Shown: positions 1 through 6,543, numbered from the stretch's first letter. The stretch is 10,160 nt of DNA from Rickettsiales bacterium (GCA_947505885.1 CANNMN010000031.1:1-10160); one strand, 5' to 3'. A program made the numbers and translations. The notes: generated by a model from the sequence alone, not told the origin.

Positions 1-373
1 AAATAACCGCGTCAACTACCTCACTCAAATAAGAATGTTGACGAAATTCTTCGCGCTTAAAAATGTTAGAAATGTGTAACTCAATTTTTGGCTTATTGAA
101 CATTTCTAAAGCATCACGAATTGCCACTGAAGTGTGGGTGTAAGCGGCGGCATTAATGATTATTCCGTCACAATCATCCAAAGCATTTTGAATTGAATCG
201 ACCAGCTCGCCTTCATTATTCGACTGCTGAAAATCAATTTTAATTTCGAGCTCTTTCGCTAATTTTTCGCAATCGGCAGAAATTTTATTCAGTGAATAAT
301 CGCCGTAAATACTATGGTCGCGCCTGTGCAGCAGATTTAGATTTGGACCATTTAGAATTAGAATTTTTTTCAT
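1..373 (-). CDS. aroQ: Type II 3-dehydroquinate dehydratase (partial, C-terminus beyond window)
   Basis: Type II dehydroquinases convert 3-dehydroquinate to 3-dehydroshikimate in the cytoplasmic shikimate pathway, usually as dodecamers. I translated 124 codons from the ATG at 373; about 20 residues appear to be missing beyond the window edge. Family signatures are clear. NGPNLNLL is at residues 8-15. R18 and Y23 (in IYG) sit where the lid arginine and catalytic tyrosine belong. QSNNEGELVDSIQNA is at 50-64 and INAAAYTHTSVAIRDAL at 73-89. ELHISNIFKREEFRQHS is at 98-114, with H100 at the catalytic histidine position. One small departure is INAAAY where the family usually has INPAAY. The start codon overlaps the stop of pssA by 4 bases (ATGA), so the two are probably translationally coupled in one minus-strand operon. 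In many alphaproteobacteria accB and accC follow aroQ; that would lie outside this window. Confidence 0.95.
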   Translation of the reverse strand, partial: MKKILILNGPNLNLLHRRDHSIYGDYSLNKISADCEKLAKELEIKIDFQQSNNEGELVDSIQNALDDCDGIIINAAAYTHTSVAIRDALEMFNKPKIELHISNIFKREEFRQHSYLSEVVDAVI

Positions 374-1149
374 TTTCTTGATTGAAGTTCAATTTTGACG
401 TAGAAAAAAATTGTGACCGGAATTGAAAGTCCGTAAATAATTCCGAGTGCCGCAAGAGCAATCCAAGGCTTAATGATTAGGCCAATTATGAAAGATCCAA
501 GAATTAGCAAAGTTAAGTAAGCAGCGTCATTTTTAATCGGAATTTTTTTGATTGAGATTGTTGGAATGCGGCTTGCCATCAAGACCGCCAAGGTTCCAAC
601 GTAATTAATTACCAAAAGAGGATTTGAATAAAATCCGTCGCCGAATTCGTAAAATAAAATCATTGGTAGCATTGCCATTGCCGCACCAACTGGGGCTGGA
701 ATGCCTTTGAAGAAATATTTTTCTAAGATTGGATTTGGCGCTTCATGCGTAAGATGACCATTAAATCTTGCCAAACGAATCGCACCGCAAACTGCAAAAA
801 ATAAAACTAGAGCCCAGCTTAGGCCGTGAAAATCATCGTAAGAATTAACCCAGGCGTAAATCACAAAACCGGGAGCGACACCGAAATTCACGAAATCAAC
901 AAGCGAATCTAATTGCGCCCCAAAATCCGAAGAAGAATTAAGAAATCTAGCCATGCGGCCGTCTACCCCATCCATGAATCCCGCAATAAGCAGGAAGACT
1001 GAGGCGTGAATAAAATCACCACGCATCGAAAAAAGAATCGCGGTCAAGGCAATGCAAAGGCTGCTTAAGGTGACTAAATTTGGCAGCAAACGAAATAGTG
1101 GAAAACAGCCGTCTTCGTCGTGACGGATGCGCTGAATAATTTTAGGCAT
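370..1149 (-). CDS. pssA: CDP-diacylglycerol-serine O-phosphatidyltransferase
   Basis: Integral membrane enzyme that makes phosphatidylserine from CDP-diacylglycerol and L-serine, the precursor of phosphatidylethanolamine. The protein is 259 aa, a normal length. The CDP-alcohol phosphatidyltransferase signature is complete: D60, D63, G64, A67, R68, G77, D81 and D85 fit D-x2-D-G-x2-A-R-x8-G-x3-D-x3-D, which binds the metal and the CDP moiety. Several hydrophobic segments are visible (about residues 22-40, 48-62, 88-100, 110-125, 150-166, and several in the C-terminal 90 residues), as expected for this polytopic family. The ALRLARFN-like segment (CGAIRLARFNGHL) and FFKGIPAPVGAA resemble alphaproteobacterial PssA. 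The start at 1149 gives MPKIIQRIRHDEDG followed by RLLPNLVTL, which matches family N-termini. The leader immediately upstream is the A-rich arm of the 7-bp repeat, without a clear Shine-Dalgarno sequence. Transcription is divergent from tkt. Confidence 0.94.
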   Translation of the reverse strand: MPKIIQRIRHDEDGCFPLFRLLPNLVTLSSLCIALTAILFSMRGDFIHASVFLLIAGFMDGVDGRMARFLNSSSDFGAQLDSLVDFVNFGVAPGFVIYAWVNSYDDFHGLSWALVLFFAVCGAIRLARFNGHLTHEAPNPILEKYFFKGIPAPVGAAMAMLPMILFYEFGDGFYSNPLLVINYVGTLAVLMASRIPTISIKKIPIKNDAAYLTLLILGSFIIGLIIKPWIALAALGIIYGLSIPVTIFFYVKIELQSRK

Positions 1150-1225
1150 TTTGATTTTTGATTTTTGATTTTTGATCTGGAGTATTCATCAGCCTAAATC
1201 TCAAATCTCAAATCAAAAATCAAAA
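1149..1225. repeat. Inverted repeat of 7-bp units between divergent pssA and tkt
   Basis: The spacer between two divergent start codons is built almost entirely from 7-bp units. On the left, GATTTTT occurs three times in tandem (1153-1173) plus a partial copy. On the right, AAATCTC occurs twice (1196-1209), then AAATCAA twice (1210-1223). The right units are the reverse complement of the left type. Positions 1149-1164 and 1210-1225 form a perfect 16-bp inverted repeat. Pairing continues inward with a few mismatches to about 1176/1197, leaving a loop of about 20 bases. Each gene therefore has the same AATCAAA-type leader just before its ATG. Whether this works as a promoter or operator, as mRNA leader structure, or is simply a dispersed repeat cannot be told from the sequence. 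Confidence 0.85.
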
Positions 1226-1228
1226 GTA

Positions 1229-3124
1229 ATGTCAAAACTAGATCTTGCGAACTGCCTTCGCTTTTTGTCAATTGATGCTGTCGAACGCGCTAATTCTGGA
1301 CACCCGGGAATGCCAATGGGAATGGCTGATGTTGCTACAATTCTTTTCACCGAGTTTCTTAAATTCGACGCGAAAAATCCAAAATGGTTAAATCGCGATC
1401 GTTTTGTTCTCTCTGCTGGGCACGGCTCAATGCTACTTTATTCACTACTTCATTTAACTGGTTACGAAGACGTAACGATCGAAGATTTAAAAAATTTCCG
1501 CCAACTTGGCGCTAAATGCGCAGGCCATCCCGAGCACGGACATCTCGCCGGAATTGAAACCACAACTGGTCCACTTGGTCAAGGAATTGCCACTGCTGTT
1601 GGCTTCGCGATCGCCGAAAGAATGGCTGAGGCAGACCATAAAACTTACGTCCTCGTTGGCGATGGATGTTTAATGGAGGGCATTTCGCAAGAAGCAATTT
1701 CTCTCGCCGGACACTTGAATCTAAGCAAGCTCGTCGTTCTTTGGGATAATAATTCAATTTCAATCGACGGCGAAACTTCGCTCACAACTTCTGAAAATAT
1801 GAAGATGCGTTTTGAATCTTGTGGCTTTGACGTAATCCAAATTGACGGCCACAATTTCGATGAAATACGCGCCGCTTTACAAAAAGCCCAAAGCGCCACG
1901 CGCCCTACTCTTATCGATTGCAAAACTACGATTGGTTTTGGCTCGCCCGCAAAAGCTGGAACAGAAAAATGTCACGGCTCACCACTTGGTGCCGAAGAAG
2001 TTAAGAAGACGAGAGAAGCTCTTGGTTGGAATTACGAACCGTTTTTCATCCCAGAAAATTTACGCAACGAATGGCTAAAAGCCGGCACCCGCTCCAAATC
2101 CTCCAACTCAATTCCGTCGGTTGAGCGCAGTCGAAACCAAGGAACCTTCGACTCAATTCCGCCGGTTGAGCGCAGTCGAAACCAAGCCACCCGTAAATCC
2201 TCCCAACAAGTTCTTGAATTTTTGACTGGAAATCTACCAAACCTAGTCGGCGGATCCGCAGATTTAACCGGCTCTGTTCTCACCAAAACCTCGCACACAA
2301 AACCAATTAACAAAGACGATTTCTCTGGTCGCTACATTCACTACGGCGTACGCGAACACGCAATGGGCGCAGTAATGAACGGCATTGCGCTTCACAGTGA
2401 TTTCATTCCTTACGGTGGAACATTTCTAGTTTTTGCTGACTACATGAAACCAGCAATTCGCCTCGCCGCACTAATGCAGCAGCAGCTGATTTACATTTTC
2501 ACTCACGATTCAATCGGTCTTGGAGAAGACGGCCCAACGCACCAAGCAATCGAACATTTAGCAATGTTGCGTGGAATTCCTAATCTCAATGTTTTGCGCC
2601 CAGCAGATTCTGAAGAAACTTGGCAATGTTTTGAAATGGCTCTTGCGGCAAAAAAAACTCCCTCAGCAATGATTTTAACAAGACAAGATTTGCCATTTTT
2701 AGTAAAAGAAAAAAGCCACGAGGGGGGAAGTCTAGCTAACCGCGGCGGATACGCGCTTAACAATATTGTAAATCCCGAAGTTGTAATCATTGCAACTGGC
2801 TCAGAAGTTTCGATTGCGGTTGAGGCAAAAGAAAAATTGCAAGCAAAAGGAATCAATGCTCGCGTGGTTTCAATGCCGTGTTTTGAAATTTTCGAAGAGC
2901 AAGACGAAGCTTACAAAAATGAAGTTTTGGGCGCGAAAAATATTTTACGCGTCGGTGTTGAAGCTGCAATTTCACAAGGCTGGGAAAAATATCTCGGCTT
3001 CGACGGAATTTTTGTCGGAATGAAATCTTTCGGCGCTTCCGGAAAAGCAGAAGATTTGTACAAGCATTTCGGAATTACTTCTGACGCAATTTGTGAACAG
3101 GTTGTAAAAAAATTGCGCGGCTAA
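1229..3124 (+). CDS. tkt: Transketolase
   Basis: ThDP-dependent cytoplasmic enzyme that transfers two-carbon ketol units between sugar phosphates in the pentose phosphate pathway. The ATG at 1229 gives 631 aa starting MSKLDLANCLRFLSIDAVERA. An upstream in-frame ATG at 1172 would only translate the spacer repeat into 19 residues unlike any transketolase. SGHPGMPMG lies near the N-terminus. The ThDP/Mg site is G144-D145-G146 through D173-N174-N175. GFGSPAKAGT-CHGSPLG closes the PP domain, and the Pyr domain has GGSADLTGS, YGVREHAMG and GEDGPTHQAIEHLAMLRGIPNLNVLRPAD. The C-terminal domain ends normally. The linker between the PP and Pyr domains (after EWLKAGTRSK and before ATRKSSQ) is unusual. 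It is only about 38 residues instead of about 60, and mostly consists of two copies of SIP(S/P)VERSRNQ encoded by a palindromic DNA repeat. All visible catalytic residues remain, so the enzyme is probably active. Confidence 0.96.
   Translation: MSKLDLANCLRFLSIDAVERANSGHPGMPMGMADVATILFTEFLKFDAKNPKWLNRDRFVLSAGHGSMLLYSLLHLTGYEDVTIEDLKNFRQLGAKCAGHPEHGHLAGIETTTGPLGQGIATAVGFAIAERMAEADHKTYVLVGDGCLMEGISQEAISLAGHLNLSKLVVLWDNNSISIDGETSLTTSENMKMRFESCGFDVIQIDGHNFDEIRAALQKAQSATRPTLIDCKTTIGFGSPAKAGTEKCHGSPLGAEEVKKTREALGWNYEPFFIPENLRNEWLKAGTRSKSSNSIPSVERSRNQGTFDSIPPVERSRNQATRKSSQQVLEFLTGNLPNLVGGSADLTGSVLTKTSHTKPINKDDFSGRYIHYGVREHAMGAVMNGIALHSDFIPYGGTFLVFADYMKPAIRLAALMQQQLIYIFTHDSIGLGEDGPTHQAIEHLAMLRGIPNLNVLRPADSEETWQCFEMALAAKKTPSAMILTRQDLPFLVKEKSHEGGSLANRGGYALNNIVNPEVVIIATGSEVSIAVEAKEKLQAKGINARVVSMPCFEIFEEQDEAYKNEVLGAKNILRVGVEAAISQGWEKYLGFDGIFVGMKSFGASGKAEDLYKHFGITSDAICEQVVKKLRG
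2106..2186 (+). repeat. Palindromic 36-bp repeat, two in-frame copies inside tkt
   Basis: Copies at 2106-2141 and 2151-2186 differ at one base (T2117 versus C2162) and are spaced 45 bp apart, exactly 15 codons. The reading frame is therefore kept and both encode SIP(S/P)VERSRNQ. The repeat contains nested inverted repeats: TTCGACT at 2147-2153 pairs with AGTCGAA at 2174-2180, and CTCAA at 2152-2156 with TTGAG at 2166-2170. The core GAGCGCAGTCGAAACC resembles dispersed intergenic repeats I recall from many bacterial genomes. In-gene insertion of palindromic repeats is known in Rickettsia (RPE elements), but I cannot assign this one to a named family. Confidence 0.85.
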
Positions 3125-3129
3125 AACTG

Positions 3130-3153
3130 AATTGTCCACTTAAGTGGACAATT
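3130..3153. repeat. Perfect 24-bp palindrome downstream of tkt
   Basis: AATTGTCCACTT followed directly by its exact reverse complement, beginning 6 bases after the tkt stop codon. As RNA it would form a strong hairpin, but the plus-strand continuation is TTGAAAAAAAA rather than a T-run, so it is not a textbook intrinsic terminator for tkt. It could help to end or stabilise the tkt mRNA, or be a dimeric protein-binding site about 70 bp upstream of the next gene. No second copy is present in the window. Confidence 0.75.
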
Positions 3154-3219
3154 TGAAAAAAAACCCATTTTAACCAGCAAAATCAAGCCCGCAGACCCAA
3201 TTCAAAAAAGAGCGAAAAA

Positions 3220-4248
3220 ATGAAAAAAACTTTGGGTATTTTTTTTCTACTCCTCGCAACTTCTTGTCGTGGCACTTACTATTCCGGTCCAAAATCTGAC
3301 CATTTTGACGGCAAGAAATTCATCTCTGAAGACAAAACAAAATTGCGCGAAAACTTACGCTTCGCCTTTACCAGCAAGGATTCTTGGGATGCTCCGGAAG
3401 AAAAGGTGAGTTTTGTTAAACCAAACGAGCTCAAAAAAATCAAAAACGCGCGCATTATTTTTGTCGGTCACTCAACTTTTCTGATTCAAATTCCCGGCGC
3501 TAATATTTTGACCGACCCAATCTGGTCTGAGCGCGCCGGCCCTATTGCCTTACCATTTTTTAGTCAAAAGCGCCACAATCCTCCGGCAATTAATTTTGAC
3601 GATTTACCAAAAATCGATTTTGTTCTTATTGGCCACAGCTCCTACTACCACATGGATTTGCCAACGATTCGAAAATTGCAGAAAAAATTCGCGCCAAAAT
3701 TCATTACTGGGCTTGGCAATTGTCACGTTTTGAATGAGATCGAGAAGCTTGGCCTTTCCTGCTTCGAGCTCGATTGGGATCAGGAAATAAAATTAGCAAA
3801 TGGTGAGGCCAAGGGAACAGAATTAATTTTCCTTCACGCTAAAAATTGGTCGAAGCGCTCTTGGTTCGACACTAACAAAACTCTCTGGGGATCTTTCTTG
3901 ATCAAAACTCCGAAGATCAAAATCTACTTTGCTGGCGACACGGGTTATTCGCGACACTTTAGCGAGATTGGTAAAAAATACGGCAAGCCCGATTTAGCGC
4001 TACTTCCGATCGGATCCTACGAACCACGTTGGTACTTACAAGATCACCACATGAACCCTGAAGACGCGGTGGTGGCTCATCGCGAGCTTGGCGCAAAGAA
4101 ATCAATCGGAATGCACTTCAATACTTTTAGAACTAGCGCTGAAGGATATTTAGATGCGGAAAGCGACTTAGAAACAGCTAGGCTTTCCTACCACTTAAAG
4201 AAAAAAGAATTCGTCGCGCCAAAATTTGGCGAAATATTTGAGTGGTAG
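3220..4248 (+). CDS. Putative lipoprotein with metallo-beta-lactamase fold (NAPE-PLD/UlaG-like), degenerate metal site
   Basis: The 342-aa protein begins with a short lipoprotein-like signal (MKKTLGIFFLLLATSC, lipid-anchor candidate C16), so it probably sits on a membrane facing the periplasm. The rest follows the NAPE-PLD-like MBL-fold order: VGHSTFLIQIPGANILTDPIWSERAGP (82-108), KRHNPPAI (118-124), the motif-II region at 138-146, GLGNCHVL (164-171), NWSKRSWFDTNKTLWGSF (209-226), YFAGDTGYSRHFSEIG (236-251), LLPIGSYEPRW (261-271), HHMNPEDAV (276-284), GMHFNTF (297-303). Family members have HxHxDH in motif II and a histidine in the AQHWS segment. Here these read H139-S-S-Y-Y-H144 and A-K-N209-W-S, so three expected metal ligands are replaced, while D240 and H299 remain. 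It may be a pseudoenzyme or bind metal differently. Substrate unknown. AAGAG about 9 bases upstream is a weak ribosome site. Confidence 0.85.
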   Translation: MKKTLGIFFLLLATSCRGTYYSGPKSDHFDGKKFISEDKTKLRENLRFAFTSKDSWDAPEEKVSFVKPNELKKIKNARIIFVGHSTFLIQIPGANILTDPIWSERAGPIALPFFSQKRHNPPAINFDDLPKIDFVLIGHSSYYHMDLPTIRKLQKKFAPKFITGLGNCHVLNEIEKLGLSCFELDWDQEIKLANGEAKGTELIFLHAKNWSKRSWFDTNKTLWGSFLIKTPKIKIYFAGDTGYSRHFSEIGKKYGKPDLALLPIGSYEPRWYLQDHHMNPEDAVVAHRELGAKKSIGMHFNTFRTSAEGYLDAESDLETARLSYHLKKKEFVAPKFGEIFEW

Positions 4249-4256
4249 AGCCGCTT

Positions 4257-4979
4257 TTATTCTTTTGTAAAAACTGCAACGTAATTAACCGAAACATTCG
4301 CGCTCTCTTTCCACTCAGAATTAATGATGTTGTACTCAAAACCACGCAATTCTTTTAGTTTAAGACCAGCTTTTTCAGCGTAAGAATTAACTTCCGAAGG
4401 TTTTAAAAATTTCTTCCAATCGTGCGTGCCAATTGGCAGCCAACGCAGCAAATATTCGACAGCAATTTTGGCCAGCGCGAGTGATTTTAAATTGCGATTA
4501 ATTGTTGCGACAAAGACAAGCCCATCCTTATTTGTAAGGTTAGCAAGGCTTTGAATAAAACCCTCGGGATCAGCAACGTGCTCAATGATTTCGAGCGCAA
4601 GAACTACGTTAAATCCCTCGGTAAATCCCCTGGTAAGTTTTTCATTTAATTCTTCCGCCGTCGAAACTTGGTAATCGATTTTTAACCCAGATTTTTCGGC
4701 GTGAATTTTTGCAACTTGAATATTTCTTTCTGAAGCGTCAATTGCGGTAACATCAGCACCAGCAACGGCAAAAGGCTCAGCAACTAAACCTCCACCGCAG
4801 CCAACATCCAAAATTTTCACGCCAGAAATTTTCGCGAATCTTTCCTCAATTTTTCTTTTTAGATGCAAAATGCGAATTGGGTTGAACTCGTGCAAAGGCT
4901 TGAATTTGCCAGACTTATCCCACCACTCGTCAGCAATGCGTGAAAATTTTTCTACTTCTTTTAGGTCGATTGAGCTCAT
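4257..4979 (-). CDS. ubiG: Ubiquinone biosynthesis O-methyltransferase
   Basis: SAM-dependent enzyme for the two O-methylation steps of ubiquinone biosynthesis, acting at the inner face of the membrane. From the ATG at 4979 it is 240 aa, a usual UbiG length. The N-terminus has the family pattern EVEKFSRIADEWWDKSGKFKPLHEFNPIR. The SAM-binding glycine motif LDVGCGGG is at residues 57-64, with the acidic ribose-binding D81 in AIDASERNIQVA. LEIIEHV (post-motif) and the UbiG-specific C-terminal block RWLPIGTHDWKKFLKPSEV follow. An in-frame TTG at 5000 would add MNYKLIK, but the ATG fits family N-termini better. No clear Shine-Dalgarno sequence precedes it. It converges with the MBL gene, the two stop codons being only 8 bp apart with no hairpin terminator between them. 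Confidence 0.95.
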   Translation of the reverse strand: MSSIDLKEVEKFSRIADEWWDKSGKFKPLHEFNPIRILHLKRKIEERFAKISGVKILDVGCGGGLVAEPFAVAGADVTAIDASERNIQVAKIHAEKSGLKIDYQVSTAEELNEKLTRGFTEGFNVVLALEIIEHVADPEGFIQSLANLTNKDGLVFVATINRNLKSLALAKIAVEYLLRWLPIGTHDWKKFLKPSEVNSYAEKAGLKLKELRGFEYNIINSEWKESANVSVNYVAVFTKE

Positions 4980-5000
4980 TTTAATTAATTTATAATTCAA

Positions 5001-5031
5001 TTCATTGCCAATTCATTGCCAATTCATTGCC
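5001..5031. repeat. 11-bp tandem repeat upstream of ubiG
   Basis: TTCATTGCCAA occurs at 5001-5011 and 5012-5022, with a third copy matching over 9 bases at 5023-5031. The unit is about one helical turn, and the array lies 22 to 52 bp upstream of the ubiG start. It may be slippage in a non-coding region or spaced protein-binding sites; nothing else supports a function. Confidence 0.7.
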
Positions 5032-5071
5032 GCTTTTAGGCCAAATAATTTTTTAACTTAAAAAATTCTGC

Positions 5072-5126
5072 GAAGCTCTCAGAAAATATTTTAAAAAATT
5101 TCTAAAATATTCCTTCTGAATTCTTC
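5072..5126. other. Large imperfect inverted repeat in gcvPA upstream region
   Basis: Left arm 5072-5092 and right arm 5104-5126 pair over GAAG/CTTC, TCAGAA/TTCTGA and AATATTTT/AAAATATT, 18 base pairs in all. A 2-base CC bulge and a 3-by-3 internal loop interrupt the stem, and the loop is 11 bases of mostly A and T. It may be an RNA hairpin in a gcvPA or ubiG leader. AT-richness makes part of the pairing likely by chance. Confidence 0.5.
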
Positions 5127-5132
5127 TTATTT

Positions 5133-5154
5133 TGCAGATTTAGCTGCACTTTTT
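5133..5154 (+). terminator. Weak terminator-like hairpin with T-run
   Basis: TGCAG (5133-5137) and CTGCA (5144-5148) enclose the loop ATTTAG, and TTTTT follows at 5150-5154 on the plus strand. A 5-bp stem is short for a real intrinsic terminator. If transcripts of gcvPA begin upstream of it, it could act as an attenuator. Otherwise it may be incidental. Confidence 0.25.
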
Positions 5155-5179
5155 CTTAAAATTATTTCCCCAATAAATT

Positions 5180-5207
5180 TTGACATTTGCTTAAGTATTT
5201 TTACTTT
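5180..5207 (+). promoter_or_regulatory. gcvPA: Possible sigma70-type promoter for gcvPA
   Basis: A perfect -35 consensus TTGACA lies at 5180-5185, about 70 bp before the gcvPA ATG. The best -10 candidate is TACTTT at 5202-5207 after a 16-base spacer, matching TATAAT at only 3 of 6 positions. The location fits a promoter for the gcvPA-gcvPB run, but in AT-rich DNA this remains a weak call. Confidence 0.3.
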
Positions 5208-5253
5208 GCGCCCGCGTTTTTGCCGCCCTCATTTTTAAATCAAATAAAATCAA

Positions 5254-6528
5254 ATGCGCTACCTAGCCTTGACTGAACAAGATCGTAAAGAAATGCTCGC
5301 TGCAATCGGCGCGACTTCTGTGGATCAACTTTACGATTCAGTTCCATCTGAATTTTTACTTAAAAAACCAATCGCAAACTTACCCAATCACCGAGGTGAA
5401 TTGGAGGTAGAAAATATTTTAAATTCTTACGCGAATAAAAATCGCGCCGCTTCAGCTGGCCCGTTTTTCTTAGGCGCTGGATGCTACAAACACCACATTC
5501 CCGCTTCTGTTGACCATTTGATTCAGCGTTCGGAATTTCTAACTTCTTACACACCTTACCAGCCAGAAATTTCGCAAGGAACTCTCGCGGTAATCTTCCA
5601 ATTTCAGAGCATTATTGCCCTGCTCACTGGAATGGAAATTTCTAACGCTTCAATGTATGACGGCGCAACGGCAATGGCTGAAAGCTGCTTAATGGCAATG
5701 CGTATTAAGGATCGCAAAAACATTGCGACTATTGGAAATATTCACCCCGATTATTTAGAAGTTACTCGAACTTCCCTCAACTTGCATGACGCAAAATTAG
5801 TTTCGCAAATCGACGAAACTTGTGCGGCTGTAGTTGTGCAATATCCCGACTTTCACGGCGAAGTTGGAAATTTAGACGAGCTTAGAAAACAATGCGATGC
5901 TTCTGGAGCATTGCTGATTGTTGTTACTAGCGAGATCCTTTCTCTCGGTTTGCTTGAAGCTCCAAAACAAGCAGATATCTGTGTTGGCGAAGCCTCTTCA
6001 ATCGGCGTTGGTCTAAATTTTGGTGGCCCACTTTTAGGATTTTTCTCCTGCAAAAAAGAATTCGTTCGTCAAATGCCAGGCAGAATTTGCGGCACAACAA
6101 CAGACGTCGATGGCAAGCCTGGATACGTGCTAACATTGAGCGCGCGCGAGCAACATATTCGCCGCGAAAAAGCGACTTCGAACATTTGTTCGAATCAAGG
6201 TTTGTGTGCAACGGCATTCACCATTCACACTTCATTACTTGGTGAAATTGGTTTTAAAAAACTCGCTTTAATCAATCACAAAAAAGCCTGCGACCTTGCA
6301 GATCGCCTTGCGAAGGTTAAGGGCGTGAAAGTTTTGAATCAGAACTTTTTCAATGAATTCACAATTGAACTGTCAAAAGACGCGGCCGAAGTAAACAAAA
6401 AACTTCTCGCCAAAAACGTAATCGGCGGCTTTGCACAGGGAAATAAAATGATCGTTGCGGTTAGTGAATTAACTACTGCGCAAGACATTGAGACTTTGGC
6501 TAACGAGCTCGAAAAAATCTTAAACTAA
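5254..6528 (+). CDS. gcvPA: Glycine dehydrogenase (decarboxylating) subunit 1, P-protein alpha part
   Basis: This is the N-terminal half of the split P-protein of the glycine cleavage system. With GcvPB it decarboxylates glycine and transfers the aminomethyl group to the lipoyl arm of GcvH. The 424-aa product is near the usual length for subunit 1. Family blocks include FFLGAGCYKHHIPA (71-83), TPYQPEISQGTL (100-111), FQSIIALLTGMEISNASMYDGATA (117-140), FGGPLLGFF, MPGRICGTTTDVDGKPGYV and LSAREQHIRREKATSNICSNQ. The PLP lysine is not expected here because it belongs to subunit 2. The ATG at 5254 gives MRYLALTEQDRKEML, a standard start for the family, preceded by the A-rich AAATCAAATAAAATCAA without a Shine-Dalgarno sequence. 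The gene leads the plus-strand run that continues with gcvPB. Neither gcvT nor gcvH is adjacent. Confidence 0.96.
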   Translation: MRYLALTEQDRKEMLAAIGATSVDQLYDSVPSEFLLKKPIANLPNHRGELEVENILNSYANKNRAASAGPFFLGAGCYKHHIPASVDHLIQRSEFLTSYTPYQPEISQGTLAVIFQFQSIIALLTGMEISNASMYDGATAMAESCLMAMRIKDRKNIATIGNIHPDYLEVTRTSLNLHDAKLVSQIDETCAAVVVQYPDFHGEVGNLDELRKQCDASGALLIVVTSEILSLGLLEAPKQADICVGEASSIGVGLNFGGPLLGFFSCKKEFVRQMPGRICGTTTDVDGKPGYVLTLSAREQHIRREKATSNICSNQGLCATAFTIHTSLLGEIGFKKLALINHKKACDLADRLAKVKGVKVLNQNFFNEFTIELSKDAAEVNKKLLAKNVIGGFAQGNKMIVAVSELTTAQDIETLANELEKILN

Positions 6529-6543
6529 TCACTTCAATTGCAC

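Larger units (their letters stand above)
5032..5253. other. AT-rich non-coding spacer between ubiG and gcvPA
   Basis: No gene-like reading frame is visible here. The stretch separates divergent transcription of ubiG and the gcvP operon, so promoters for both are expected within it. It holds a large imperfect hairpin (5072-5126), a small hairpin with a T-run (5133-5154) and a TTGACA hexamer (5180-5185). I looked for a glycine riboswitch, which often precedes gcv genes, and saw no recognisable GC-rich conserved core. No tRNA-like structure is apparent. Confidence 0.6.

Noticed and set aside
1172..1228. N-terminal extension of transketolase from an upstream in-frame ATG
   Set aside because: The 19 extra residues are only the translated 7-bp repeat (QISNQKSK) and have no counterpart in transketolases; the ATG at 1229 gives a standard N-terminus.
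2032..2313. Minus-strand open frames over the tkt linker
   Set aside because: They arise because the palindromic repeat has no stops on either strand; they lie inside a clear plus-strand enzyme gene and show no domain-like sequence.
2503..2856. Minus-strand open frame of 117 codons within tkt
   Set aside because: It is antisense to the conserved Pyr domain of transketolase, and its composition follows the real gene's codons.
4217..4231. CGCCAAA-A-TTTGGCG palindrome as a terminator for the MBL gene
   Set aside because: It lies within the coding sequence, has almost no loop, and no T-run follows.
5032..5253. Glycine riboswitch upstream of gcvPA
   Set aside because: The location would fit, but the region is very AT-rich and lacks a recognisable conserved aptamer core.
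5927..6217. Minus-strand open frame within gcvPA
   Set aside because: Antisense to highly conserved GcvPA blocks, with no supporting ribosome site or family resemblance.
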